A stretch of DNA of 64,000 nt from an uncultured Ruminococcus sp. (GTDB lineage Bacteria > Bacillota > Clostridia > Oscillospirales > Ruminococcaceae): assembly GCA_949291125.1 (NCBI GenBank), contig CASEUJ010000016.1:149932-213931 (forward strand). The letters run 5' to 3'. Each line of letters begins with the position of its first letter. The stretch's first letter is position 1. Under the pieces are notes generated by a model, which worked only from the letters and a program-made list of their open reading frames with translations, was not told the origin of the DNA and made no database searches. The position numbers and the translations under genes were made by a program. Shown one piece after another: positions 44,226 to 52,415 of the stretch.

Positions 44226-44982
44226 TTTTTCGAATCTCCTCCATTTTTTTGTTAAAGTCATCCATATTCATATTCCAAACGCCCTGCTCTGCTCCTTGTG
44301 CCACCCGATCGTATTTTCCGTCCAAATAACCAATCAGATTCGAATTGCAGGAAAGGGATGGGTATTCACTGAAATAATCTTCCACAACACGCCTATCCTC
44401 CGTCTGTATAAAATAAACGGTTAAAGAGCGGAGATCGGTGGCAGAAACAACGGTTTGGAAATAAGAATATAATTCCTCATCATTGTAATGCTCCAAGAAA
44501 TCGGAACATAAGTAAAGCTCAATTTCTGGTTGAGTACTATACCCTGACATTTCATCATTATACTCTTCAATTGTGATATCTGTGTTCGTGATTTCTTTTC
44601 CTTTTGGTAAAACAGGTGCCATATCCACATCGATATAAAAATCTAAATCAATATCAGCAAATATTTCTTCCACGATTTGTAGATATTGCTCACCCACCAG
44701 TGCATGGATGTAATAATCTTCTCCACCACGTGTTTCAATCAAGCTGTATACCTCAAACAGTAGGTCAGGATTATTCACTGGATACGCAATTGTTCGATGG
44801 GAATCCATGATGGTTTTCACTTCGAATTCTTCCCCATACTTTTCATATAGCTGCTCTTTCGCAAATCCTGCTAAATCCTTACTGTCATATATGACACAAC
44901 CTGTCAGCCAAATTACGTTTGTGAAAACAACAGCACATAAAGTTGCTATCGAAAAAAGATTATGAAAGATATTCTTCTTCAT
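44209..44982 (-). CDS. Predicted lipoprotein of unknown function
   Basis: 257 residues. Signal peptide with lipobox WLTGC (Cys about 29), so it is membrane-anchored on the outer face. The mature part is acidic and has alternating short strands and helices (FAKEQLYEKYGEEFEVKTIMD at the start; DLRSLTVYFIQTEDRRVVEDYFSEY later). No family is recognised. The ATG is preceded by a weak site (GAAAGCGAGA). It overlaps the truncated gene downstream. Strong promoter sequences lie about 220 bases upstream. A lipoprotein paired with a lipase-like or effector gene could be an accessory or immunity partner; that is speculation. Confidence 0.8.
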   Translation of the reverse strand: MKKNIFHNLFSIATLCAVVFTNVIWLTGCVIYDSKDLAGFAKEQLYEKYGEEFEVKTIMDSHRTIAYPVNNPDLLFEVYSLIETRGGEDYYIHALVGEQYLQIVEEIFADIDLDFYIDVDMAPVLPKGKEITNTDITIEEYNDEMSGYSTQPEIELYLCSDFLEHYNDEELYSYFQTVVSATDLRSLTVYFIQTEDRRVVEDYFSEYPSLSCNSNLIGYLDGKYDRVAQGAEQGVWNMNMDDFNKKMEEIRKNELYG

Positions 44983-45021
44983 GCTTGTGTTCTCGCTTTC
45001 AAAAAAAGTAAATAAAACAAT

Positions 45022-45198
45022 TCAAATTATAAACACTTGAAAATCGCAGTCTGCATAAAGAACTGCAAGTTCTGTGCACCACGTTGCCAGGTCATCACTG
45101 ATGGAATACATAAAATAGTTGTCAATCGCCACATATCCGGCATAAATATGGTTGAGATTATCTATGACAGCCACTACAAATTCTTCGGCAGACTTTGT
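45022..45198 (-). pseudogene. Possible coding remnant without start codon
   Basis: A 58-codon open stretch in the lipoprotein leader reads like protein (for example VVAVIDNLNHIYAGYVAIDN), ends in TGA, and has no start codon or ribosome binding site near its beginning. It may be a decayed gene piece. Low confidence: the region could equally be an untranslated leader of the lipoprotein transcript. Confidence 0.25.
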
Positions 45199-45205
45199 CT
45201 ATTCC

Positions 45206-45234
45206 ATTATAAACGCGGGAAGAATAAGTGTCAA
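45206..45234 (-). promoter_or_regulatory. Consensus promoter toward the lipoprotein gene
   Basis: Minus-strand TTGACA (45229-45234), a 17-base spacer and TATAAT (45206-45211): a perfect sigma-A promoter. The first full gene downstream is the lipoprotein, about 220 bases away. Confidence 0.85.
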
Positions 45235-45265
45235 GGGAAAAACCGGAAACATCACAATTTTTCCC
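45235..45265. promoter_or_regulatory. Inverted repeat between divergent promoters, operator candidate
   Basis: GGGAAAAA (45235-45242) and TTTTTCCC (45258-45265) are 8-base inverted arms 15 bases apart. They abut the minus-strand -35 box and lie 30 bases before the plus-strand -35 box. A regulator bound here could control the lipoprotein and the esterase together. Confidence 0.4.
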
Positions 45266-45294
45266 GTCTGTCTTTAGATTGCCTTTGTTCTCAT

Positions 45295-45323
45295 TTGACA
45301 TCTTCTGCAAAACCATGTATAAT
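45295..45323 (+). promoter_or_regulatory. Consensus promoter of the esterase gene
   Basis: TTGACA (45295-45300), a 17-base spacer and TATAAT (45318-45323), both perfect, about 40 bases before the start codon at 45364. Confidence 0.88.
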
Positions 45324-45363
45324 GAGGTATCAATGATATCTAATGAAAAGAGGAAATGATGTT

Positions 45364-46935
45364 ATGATGCGAGCCCAAGTGTTTCAATTTGCTCCGATCT
45401 TTACGGATCATATGGTCTTACAGCGTGATGCCTGCAATGCATTGTTTGGTATCGGTACGCCCGGAGATGTTGTTACAGTTTGTGTGCCGGAACGTGCGAT
45501 CCGGGTTGAAACCGTTGTTTTACCGGATGGGAATTGGCGAGCTGTGCTGCCGCCGTCTGGCACAGGAGAAGCCGTTTCTCTGACCGCACAAAGCGGTGCA
45601 GAGAAACTGATTTTGCATGATGTGGTATACGGTGAGGTCTGGCTTGCCGGCGGACAGTCCAATATGGAATTTATGCTGAAAGACGCTAAGGGTGGTGCAG
45701 ACGAGCTGAAAGCGTGTGAGTGTTCCCGCGTTCGCTGTTTTCAGGTGCCACGTAATACATATGTTGATGCAGCGTACGAAAAAGCATTTGAAGAAGCGAA
45801 GTGGCAGACTGCATCGCCACAGACAGCCGGGGCGTGGTCTGCGGTGGCGTATCTGGCGGCAAAGGAACTGGCATCCGAGCTTGATGTGCCAGTTGGTATC
45901 ATCGGCTGTAACTATGGCGGTTCTTCAGTAAGTTGTTGGATTCCGGAGTCGGATCTTGCGGCACATAAAGCAGGACATCCTTACCTCGAAGATTACCGTA
46001 AGGCGACGCAGGGTAAGACATATGCTGAGATGATCGCAGCATATAATGCTTATCTGGAATATCATGCTGCATGGGAGAAACGCATGGCGAGATGCTATCA
46101 GGAAGATGGCGATATGCCGTGGGATGAAGTGATACGTCGCTGTGGAGAAAATCAATGGCCTGGTCCTATGGGTATAAAAAGTCCATATCGTCCTGGCGGT
46201 ATGTATCACACGATGTTAAGCCGGATTGTACCATACACCATTCGCGGCGTGTTCTATTATCAGGGCGAAAGCGATGATCATCGTCCGGATACCTATGGGA
46301 CGCTTTTGACAATGATGATTGCACGCTGGCGGCGGGCATTTCTACGAGACGATCTTCCATTTGTTCTCGTACAGCTGCCGATGTTTGCGTATATGGATAC
46401 GCCGGAGAATGGTGCATGGAGTAAAATCCGGGAAGCACAGCTTCGCGTATCGCGTACTGTGCAAAATGTCGGGCTTGCAGTTGCGCTGGACTGCGGTGAA
46501 TTCGGGAATATTCATCCCGTAGATAAACATGCTGTCGGACATCGCGTGGCATTGCAGGCAAAGTGTCTTGTCTATGGCGCAGCGCCGTGCGAAACGAGTG
46601 CGCCGGTTTATCGGCGTAGTTATACTCTGGGGGATGTGCTAACAGTAGAATTGGACAATGCTTCAGATGGGTTGGAGTTTCACGGCACACCTGAAGGGTT
46701 TGAGATCGCCGGAATGGACGGCGTTTATCATCCGGCACAGGTAAGGATTGATGGCAATCGCCTGCATCTGACCAATCCGGAAGTTCCCGTCCCTGCTGCA
46801 GCACGATATGCATGGGTCAACTATGGCGCAGTGACACTCTATGGTAAAAATGGAATTCCGGCGTCGCCGTTCCGGACAACACCGTTTCCAATGCCACTTG
46901 TCTCGCAGATGGATATGAAATCAGGGGAAGTTTAG
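45364..46935 (+). CDS. Sialate O-acetylesterase-like SGNH hydrolase
   Basis: 523 residues. The start at 45364 has AGAGGAAATG upstream; an ATG 21 bases earlier and another three bases later are alternatives. No signal peptide, so it is likely cytoplasmic. SGNH blocks: serine in GEVWLAGGQSNMEF, GIIGCNYGGSSVSCW, YYQGESD, and the DxxH motif as IHPVDKHAVGHRVAL. This set and the N-terminal beta domain are those of the sialate O-acetylesterase (SIAE/NanS-like, also xylan-esterase) group. It removes acetyl groups from sialic acid or other sugars, but the substrate is not fixed by sequence. It stands alone behind a consensus promoter. Confidence 0.9.
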   Translation: MMRAQVFQFAPIFTDHMVLQRDACNALFGIGTPGDVVTVCVPERAIRVETVVLPDGNWRAVLPPSGTGEAVSLTAQSGAEKLILHDVVYGEVWLAGGQSNMEFMLKDAKGGADELKACECSRVRCFQVPRNTYVDAAYEKAFEEAKWQTASPQTAGAWSAVAYLAAKELASELDVPVGIIGCNYGGSSVSCWIPESDLAAHKAGHPYLEDYRKATQGKTYAEMIAAYNAYLEYHAAWEKRMARCYQEDGDMPWDEVIRRCGENQWPGPMGIKSPYRPGGMYHTMLSRIVPYTIRGVFYYQGESDDHRPDTYGTLLTMMIARWRRAFLRDDLPFVLVQLPMFAYMDTPENGAWSKIREAQLRVSRTVQNVGLAVALDCGEFGNIHPVDKHAVGHRVALQAKCLVYGAAPCETSAPVYRRSYTLGDVLTVELDNASDGLEFHGTPEGFEIAGMDGVYHPAQVRIDGNRLHLTNPEVPVPAAARYAWVNYGAVTLYGKNGIPASPFRTTPFPMPLVSQMDMKSGEV

Positions 46936-46960
46936 CGCAAATTTTGTCAGATTGTATGAT

Positions 46961-47003
46961 ATTCCACAATGTTTTCAACTGTTTCCACAACGTTTTCCAC
47001 AAT
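46961..47003. repeat. Three TTCCACAA repeats
   Basis: TTCCACAAT (46962-46970), TTTCCACAA (46982-46990) and TTTCCACAA (46994-47002); the last two begin 12 bases apart. They resemble DnaA boxes (TTATCCACA) with two mismatches each. They may bind a protein, or simply be a short direct repeat after the esterase gene. Confidence 0.45.
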
Positions 47004-47212
47004 TTTATACTATATGCATGTATATTTAAACAAATCAAGTTAAATGAATGGCAGTCCGTTACAGAAGTTGTCAGATTTTATGGTATTATTGTTTGGGATC
47101 AGGGCATTGAAGCGCAGATGGATCTGCTGCTGGAGGGTATGCTGCGGTGTTTGCAAAAACTTGGCATATTTTATTGCAAAAGGAAGACCTGAAAAAACTT
47201 AACGGGGTTTGA

Positions 47213-47238
47213 TTCGATTGGGCAGTAGGCCAATCGAA
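47213..47238. repeat. Perfect inverted repeat, possible terminator
   Basis: TTCGATTGG and CCAATCGAA form a 9-bp stem with an 8-base loop. It lies between the esterase gene and the leuB promoter. There is no T tract on the plus side (GAAAAAGC follows); on the minus strand it is followed by no T tract either, so the role is unclear. Confidence 0.4.
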
Positions 47239-47277
47239 AAAGCTGTGCGTGTCCGATATAGGATTTCTGGAAATTGA

Positions 47278-47427
47278 GTAAGTACTTCATTTGAGCAGCA
47301 AAAGAAATCGGTGTTATTCTATCGCGGTGCACAGACGATCTATATACTTCAGGATGACAGGAAGTGGTATGTGATTCCAGAATCATATCTGGCTGAGTGG
47401 AAACGAATTGCAGATATTTTTCTATGA
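47278..47427 (+). pseudogene. C-terminal gene fragment without start
   Basis: About 49 codons that end in a stop and read like a protein C-terminus, for example [20 protein letters not shown] followed by [16 protein letters not shown]. There is no start codon or ribosome binding site and a TGA lies just upstream. The alternation of strands and a final helix recalls the tail of YcxB-like membrane-protein domains, but this is weak. It is probably the surviving end of a deleted gene. Confidence 0.35.
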
Positions 47428-47485
47428 TCGGTGCGCGTTTGACGTGTATCGGTCTTTCCTTCTCCCACAAAATTTTTGTAAAAAC

Positions 47486-47514
47486 CTTGTAATCTTCACA
47501 GAGTTGATGTATAA
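47486..47514 (+). promoter_or_regulatory. Promoter of the leuB operon
   Basis: TTGTAA (47486-47491), a 17-base spacer and TATAAT (47509-47514), about 60 bases before the leuB start codon. Confidence 0.75.
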
Positions 47515-47578
47515 TAGAATAGTATCTGGAGGAATCAAAGCTATTTCTCTGAATTTCAAGACAAAAGGAGTTTTACCC

Positions 47579-48664
47579 ATGAATTTTCAGATTGCATTGC
47601 TCCGCGGCGATGGTATCGGCCCGGAGATCGTAGACAGCGCTGTTGCAGTGCTGGAGAAGATCGGAGAGAAATATGGTCATACGTTTCATTGCACACCTTA
47701 TCTCATCGGCGGATGTGCCATTGATGCGACTGGTGTTCCACTGCCGCAGGAAACGGTAGATGGTTGCCTTGCAAGTGACAGCGTGCTGCTTGGCGCGGTC
47801 GGTGGTGCAGTCGGAAATAATAGGTGGGATGAGTTGCCGCCTCATCTGCGTCCGGAAAAGGCGCTGTTGGGCATCCGGGAGGCGTTGGGCTTGTTCACCA
47901 ATCTTCGTCCGGCAAAGCTCTATCCGGCGCTCAAGGGCGATTGCCCTCTTCGAGAAGATATTGTGGCAAAGGGCTTTGACATCATGATGGTGCGGGAACT
48001 CACCGGTGGCATCTACTTCGGTGAACGGGGCAGACGCCAGGGCAAGTATGGCGAAGAGGCATACGACACGGAGTGTTACAGCAAAATGGAAGTAGAACGC
48101 ATCGCACGGGTTGCTTTTGAAACGGCACGTAAGCGCAACAAGAATGTCATCAGCATTGACAAGGCAAATGTCCTCGAAAGTTCGCGTCTGTGGCGTGAAG
48201 TGGTGCACGAAGTTGCAAAGGACTATCCAGATGTGACCCTTACCGATATGTTGGTGGACAACGCCGCCATGCAGCTGGTGAAGAATCCGCGCCAGTTTGA
48301 TGTCGTGGTGACTTCGAATATGTTTGGCGATATTCTGTCCGATGAGGCATCTCAGATTACAGGCTCTATCGGTATGCTGCCGTCGGCTTCTCTCGGTTCT
48401 ACCAAGCGCGGTATGTATGAGCCGATCCACGGTTCTGCACCGGACATTGCTGGTCAAAACAAGGCAAATCCCATTGCGACGATCCTGTCGGCCGCCATGA
48501 TGCTGCGGTATTCCTTTGATCTCATGGACGAGGCACAGGCGATCGAAGATGCCGTAGATGCCTATTTGAACGCTGGTTATCGCACGGCGGATCTCGCAGG
48601 CGAGGGCATAACACCGCTGTCCTGTACCGAGTGCACAGAAAAGATTCTGGAGCTTTTAGCATAA
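47579..48664 (+). CDS. leuB: 3-isopropylmalate dehydrogenase
   Basis: A 361-residue NAD-dependent enzyme that oxidises and decarboxylates 3-isopropylmalate, the third step to leucine. The start ATG follows AAAAGGAG. Family blocks: [12 protein letters not shown] at the N-terminus, [11 protein letters not shown], the metal-site stretch [39 protein letters not shown] and [21 protein letters not shown]. The length is normal. leuA, leuC and leuD are not in the window, so leucine genes are split. It is followed by a DUF815 ATPase, ilvA and ridA on the same strand. Confidence 0.95.
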   Translation: MNFQIALLRGDGIGPEIVDSAVAVLEKIGEKYGHTFHCTPYLIGGCAIDATGVPLPQETVDGCLASDSVLLGAVGGAVGNNRWDELPPHLRPEKALLGIREALGLFTNLRPAKLYPALKGDCPLREDIVAKGFDIMMVRELTGGIYFGERGRRQGKYGEEAYDTECYSKMEVERIARVAFETARKRNKNVISIDKANVLESSRLWREVVHEVAKDYPDVTLTDMLVDNAAMQLVKNPRQFDVVVTSNMFGDILSDEASQITGSIGMLPSASLGSTKRGMYEPIHGSAPDIAGQNKANPIATILSAAMMLRYSFDLMDEAQAIEDAVDAYLNAGYRTADLAGEGITPLSCTECTEKILELLA

Positions 48665-48685
48665 ATCGAAAGAGATGAAATACAT

Positions 48686-49873
48686 ATGACCCCAAGAGAA
48701 GAAATCGGCTATGGCCTAGACGCGCTGGTCATTTTCCGGAGTATACAGCATGATCCTGTGATCCATGCACTAATGCAGTTTTGTCATACCGAGCCTGGCA
48801 ATACCCGAGAACAGATTCGGTTTTATAGCGCCATGACTGCGGCGCTTTATATGTTCGACGATGATCTTACGAGCTATCTTGAGCGCATTGTCTTAGAGCA
48901 TGAAAATATTTACGTCCAGCGTATTGGCGCCGGACAGCAGATCTCTGCCAATATGGAAGCATGTTTACAAAGTGAGTTAAAACTTTTGGGTCGAATTGCC
49001 ATGCTTTCTCCCATGCAGATGCAGGCGGAGATGCAGATGAGTATCCCACTTCCCAAATGGCAGACCCATAAGATTGATCTGGCAGCATGCTATATGGCAC
49101 GTGTGGCAGAAATTGGACGGCATGGGTATGGTATCTACGCGCGCCATCATATGTTTACCGTGAGAGCAAACGGCGATATCCTGCCAGTGCAGTATCCCGA
49201 TCCGATCTCTCTCGATCAGATGGTTGGATATGAACGGGAACGCAGCGTGGTGGTAGAAAATACGAAGGCGCTTCTTGCCGGGAAATATGCATCCAACGTA
49301 CTCCTTGCCGGGGATGCCGGAACGGGAAAATCTGCTACAGTCAAAGCGATTGCCAATGCATTTCGCCAGGAGGGGTTGCGTCTGATTGAACTAAACAAAG
49401 ACCAGCTGCAATTTATCCCGAAGATCATGGATCAGCTTTCCCAGAATCCACTGAAGTTTATTCTCTTTATCGATGACCTTACATTTTCTGAGAACGATCC
49501 GAATTTCGGCACGTTAAAGGCAACGCTGGAGGGTAGTATCGCCGCACGGATGAAGAATACGGTGATATATGCCACAAGCAATCGCCGCCACCTAGTGAAA
49601 GAAACTTTCGACGACGGAACAGATAAGCATCAGAATGACACGGTGCAAGAGCGCATTTCTCTGTCGGAACGCTTTGGCATTACCGTGACCTATAGCCGCC
49701 CCCAGAAGGATCTGTACTTAGAGATTGTCCACGCACTGGCGAAGCAAGCAGGGCTTACGATCACCATTGCGGAACTGGATGCAAAGGCGGAACAATTTGC
49801 CCTGCAAAAAAGTGGAAGAAGTGCACGTGCGGCAAGACAGCTTGTCGATCAGCTTCTGACGCGGCAGCGGTAG
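48686..49873 (+). CDS. DUF815 AAA+ ATPase
   Basis: 395 residues. The C-terminal two thirds is an AAA+ domain: Walker A GDAGTGKSATV, Walker B KFILFIDDLTFSEND, sensor 1 in VIYATSNRRHLV, and an arginine-finger/sensor 2 area near ERFGITVTYSRPQKDLYLEIV. This combination, with LDQMVGYERERSVVVENTKALL before Walker A, is that of DUF815, a conserved ATPase of unknown role. The N-terminal 170 residues are helical and specific to this group. The ATG follows a weak GAGATGA site 21 bases after leuB, so it is probably co-transcribed. Confidence 0.9.
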   Translation: MTPREEIGYGLDALVIFRSIQHDPVIHALMQFCHTEPGNTREQIRFYSAMTAALYMFDDDLTSYLERIVLEHENIYVQRIGAGQQISANMEACLQSELKLLGRIAMLSPMQMQAEMQMSIPLPKWQTHKIDLAACYMARVAEIGRHGYGIYARHHMFTVRANGDILPVQYPDPISLDQMVGYERERSVVVENTKALLAGKYASNVLLAGDAGTGKSATVKAIANAFRQEGLRLIELNKDQLQFIPKIMDQLSQNPLKFILFIDDLTFSENDPNFGTLKATLEGSIAARMKNTVIYATSNRRHLVKETFDDGTDKHQNDTVQERISLSERFGITVTYSRPQKDLYLEIVHALAKQAGLTITIAELDAKAEQFALQKSGRSARAARQLVDQLLTRQR

Positions 49874-49916
49874 GCTTTACGCTGCATGAAACTGGAAGAG
49901 GAAGGAAGAATACGTT

Positions 49917-51113
49917 ATGCTGACACTCGATAAAATCTATCAGGCGAACCATGTGCTGCGCAGTGTAATCCGCAAGACAGATTTGATCCCATCCAAAAAG
50001 CTTTGTCCCGACTGTGACTTATACCTGAAAACAGAGAATCTGCAGACCACCGGCTCTTTCAAAGTGCGCGGCGCATACTACATGATGTCCCAGCTTTCAG
50101 ACGAAGAAAAGGCACGCGGCGTGATCGCATGCTCTGCCGGGAACCATGCCCAGGGCGTGGCGCTGGCGGCGGCGAAGAATCACATGAAAGCGCTTATCTG
50201 TCTGCCAGACGGTGCACCGATCTCAAAGGTAGAAGCCACTAAAAGTTATGGCGCAGAAGTCTGCATGGTCAAGGGTGTCTATGACGATGCCTATAATAAA
50301 GCGGTAGAGCTGCAAAAGGAACACAACTACACCTTTGTCCACCCGTTCGACAACGAAAACGTCATTGCCGGGCAGGGTACGATTGGACTGGAGATTCTTG
50401 ACCAGATGCCAGATGTGGATGCTGTGATTGTGCCAGTGGGCGGCGGAGGACTGATCTCCGGGGTGGCATTTGCCATCAAAAATCTCAACCCCAATATCAA
50501 GGTATATGGCGTACAGGCAAGCGGTGCACCGAGTATGTATCAGTCGATCCGGGATAACAAGATCACCTGCTTGGACAGCGTATCGACCATTGCCGACGGC
50601 ATCGCTGTCAAAGAGCCGGGGCCACACACTTTTGCTTTTGTCAAGAAGTATGTGGACGAGATCGTCACCGTCACAGACGATGAGATTTCTGCGGCAATTC
50701 TGGCGTTGATTGAAAAGCAGAAATTGATTGCTGAAGGTGCAGGTGCAGCATCTGTAGCGGCGGCTATGTTCCATAAAGTTCCGGTGGAAGGCAAAAAGGT
50801 CGTTTGCCTGGTTTCCGGCGGTAATATTGACGTGACGATCCTGTCCCGTGTGATCAAGCGCGGACTGCTTATGTCCGGCAGAACCTGCATGCTCAATATC
50901 GAACTGATGGACAAGCCGGGTCAGTTGAAAGATGTTTCCCGCATTATTGCAGACCTCGGCGGTAATGTCATCTCCATTCACCATGAGCGTGCCAACGAGG
51001 GAAGCGATATCAATGGCTGTTTCCTGCGCATCACAATGGAAACACGGGATTATGCCCACATCGAACAGATCCGAAGCGCTTTGATGAACGAGGGCTTTCA
51101 CTTAGTAGACTAA
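49917..51113 (+). CDS. ilvA: Threonine ammonia-lyase with ACT domain
   Basis: A 398-residue PLP enzyme that deaminates threonine to 2-oxobutanoate, the entry to isoleucine. The PLP lysine is in TTGSFKVRGAYYMM; the phosphate-binding glycines are in VPVGGGGLISGVAFAI. A C-terminal ACT domain (LNIELMDKPGQLKDVSRIIAD) suggests allosteric control. The length (about 400, one ACT) fits the clostridial IlvA/TdcB-type group rather than the 500-residue form. The ATG has GAGGAAGGAAG upstream. It is followed after 24 bases by ridA. A role in either biosynthesis or threonine breakdown is possible; a neighbouring leuB favours biosynthesis. Confidence 0.93.
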   Translation: MLTLDKIYQANHVLRSVIRKTDLIPSKKLCPDCDLYLKTENLQTTGSFKVRGAYYMMSQLSDEEKARGVIACSAGNHAQGVALAAAKNHMKALICLPDGAPISKVEATKSYGAEVCMVKGVYDDAYNKAVELQKEHNYTFVHPFDNENVIAGQGTIGLEILDQMPDVDAVIVPVGGGGLISGVAFAIKNLNPNIKVYGVQASGAPSMYQSIRDNKITCLDSVSTIADGIAVKEPGPHTFAFVKKYVDEIVTVTDDEISAAILALIEKQKLIAEGAGAASVAAAMFHKVPVEGKKVVCLVSGGNIDVTILSRVIKRGLLMSGRTCMLNIELMDKPGQLKDVSRIIADLGGNVISIHHERANEGSDINGCFLRITMETRDYAHIEQIRSALMNEGFHLVD

Positions 51114-51137
51114 AAAATTAGAAAGGGAGTCTTTTAT

Positions 51138-51524
51138 ATGAACACAGTTTATACCAAGAACGCACCGGATGCCATCGGACCGTATTCACAGGCAGTGAAG
51201 ATCGGCAACATGCTCTACACCTCTGGTCAGATTGCCATCAATCCGGCAACCGGAAATGTAGAAGCGACTGATATTGTCGGACAGTCGAAACAAGTCATGG
51301 CGAACCTAAAAGCGGTTCTCGAAGCCGCAGGTACTGGTTTTGATAAAGTTGTCAAGACCACATGCTTCCTCAAAGACGTAGTAAAGGACTTTGGCGCATT
51401 CAATGAGGTGTATGCAGCAGCAATGGGCGATGCAAAGCCGGCGCGTAGCTGTGTTGGCGTGGCAGACTTGCCGAAGGGCGTGCTAGTTGAGGTCGAAGTG
51501 ATCGCAGCGCTGCCGGAGGCGTAA
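51138..51524 (+). CDS. ridA: RidA family enamine/imine deaminase
   Basis: A 128-residue protein of the RidA (YjgF) family. It hydrolyses the reactive 2-aminocrotonate and 2-aminoacrylate released by IlvA-type enzymes. The family's GPYSQAV and the conserved arginine region AKPARSCVGVADLPKGVLVEVEVIA are intact. The ATG has AAGGGAG upstream. Placement directly after ilvA matches its biochemical partner. A terminator follows, so it ends the operon. Confidence 0.96.
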   Translation: MNTVYTKNAPDAIGPYSQAVKIGNMLYTSGQIAINPATGNVEATDIVGQSKQVMANLKAVLEAAGTGFDKVVKTTCFLKDVVKDFGAFNEVYAAAMGDAKPARSCVGVADLPKGVLVEVEVIAALPEA

Positions 51525-51553
51525 GACGATTTCCGAAAATATCACATATCGAA

Positions 51554-51589
51554 AAAAAACGAGTATCTTATGAACGATACTCGTTTTTT
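51554..51589 (+). terminator. Terminator of leuB-DUF815-ilvA-ridA
   Basis: AAAAAACGAGTATC, an 8-base loop, GATACTCGTTTTTT: a perfect stem with a T run, 30 bases after the ridA stop. Confidence 0.9.
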
Positions 51590-51780
51590 ATGATGACATT
51601 GGCCCCCTATTCCCAGGCTGTTGCGGGGTTAGATGTGCGACTGTCGGATTTGCGGATGATCGTTGTCGGCGTTAATGTAGATGGTCACCGATGCTTATAG
51701 AATTCTGATGAATTATTATGCTATGACTTCTGCTGGCGGCGATCCCAACTGGGATTCAGCACGGATTTTTGCATGAAATG
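51590..51780. other. Spacer between two terminators
   Basis: No gene seen. A 35-codon plus-strand frame (51594-51701) contains APYSQAV, like the RidA motif GPYSQAV, but has no ribosome binding site and no further RidA similarity. It may be a trace of a ridA duplication or chance. The area is otherwise featureless. Confidence 0.4.
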
Positions 51781-51829
51781 ATCCCCACGGAGGAAAGGAG
51801 GATGTCCTTTTTGTCCGTGGGGATTTTTT
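51781..51829. terminator. Very stable hairpin at the end of the hyd operon
   Basis: ATCCCCACGGA pairs with TCCGTGGGGAT (11 bp), with an inner AAAGGA/TCCTTT stem. On the plus strand it is followed by TTTTTT. It lies four bases beyond the stop of the minus-strand membrane-protein gene, so it probably ends that transcript, although its best T tract is on the plus side. Confidence 0.7.
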
Positions 51830-51832
51830 GGT

Positions 51833-52402
51833 TTAGCCTGCGAAAAAGATCGAATTGTAAGATGGTAGCTTTGCAGTGTACCAAATGATTGTGATCACAA
51901 TGGCGGCACAGATTGCGAGCAGAATCAGCGTCCGTATAAGAAGGATTAGACGCCATGGGCGAGATTCACGAACCAGAGAACTGCAAAGAATGGCGGTGAG
52001 TCCAGTAAAAAAGCACAGGATCAGCTGGAACGCCATAAGAACAGCAGTCGCAAAGCTGCCGCCGGCGGCTTGATTTCCATACCCTGGGATCTCTTGGTTC
52101 AGGGCACGCAGATAAAAGTGTGTAGATGCGAAATAATACCAGAGCATTACTGTAACCGGAATAGAGCAAGCCCACTTTAGCAGTGCTTGTTTTGCGGAAT
52201 CGCCAAACAGCGCCAGACCATACAGGAGCGCGGCGATCGTGATTATGAGAAAGGCGGCAGCATCATGGTGATTCCAAGAGACGACATTGGAGAGCATAAA
52301 TATCGGATAAAATAAGATCGCTGCTTGTATGGCGCCGCATAGTATTTTACTGATGTATCGCTCTTTTTGTGCGATTTGCTCTGGTGTTCGAGATCCACTC
52401 AT
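51833..52402 (-). CDS. Unknown membrane protein in the hyd operon
   Basis: 189 residues with about five membrane segments (AIQAAILFYPIFMLSNVV; AAAFLIITIAALLYGLALFG; WACSIPVTVMLWYYFAS; FATAVLMAFQLILCFFTGLTAIL; LILLIRTLILLAICAAIVITIIWY). The N-terminus is cytoplasmic-type and charged. AGGAGG precedes the ATG, 13 bases after hydF. No family is recognised. Its place after hydF suggests co-transcription but not a function in hydrogenase assembly. Confidence 0.8.
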   Translation of the reverse strand: MSGSRTPEQIAQKERYISKILCGAIQAAILFYPIFMLSNVVSWNHHDAAAFLIITIAALLYGLALFGDSAKQALLKWACSIPVTVMLWYYFASTHFYLRALNQEIPGYGNQAAGGSFATAVLMAFQLILCFFTGLTAILCSSLVRESRPWRLILLIRTLILLAICAAIVITIIWYTAKLPSYNSIFFAG

Positions 52403-52415
52403 GCATCTATACCTC

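Larger units (their letters stand above)
46936..47578. other. Gene-poor region with repeats and fragments
   Basis: About 640 bases without a convincing intact gene. It holds three TTCCACAA-type repeats, an inverted repeat and an open fragment (listed separately), a plus-strand open frame 46944-47192 that lacks a ribosome binding site and begins inside the repeat block, and the leuB promoter at the right end. It reads as a decayed insertion or deletion scar. Confidence 0.5.

Noticed and set aside
45037-45336. 99-residue plus-strand open frame with many Cys, Lys and His
   Set aside because: It crosses two consensus promoters and the inverted repeat and has no ribosome binding site; a chance frame.
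46944-47192. 82-residue plus-strand open frame after the esterase
   Set aside because: It lacks a ribosome binding site, begins inside the repeat block and has no recognisable similarity; treated as non-coding or decayed.
51594-51701. Second RidA copy (APYSQAV)
   Set aside because: Only one short motif matches, without ribosome binding site or the rest of the fold.
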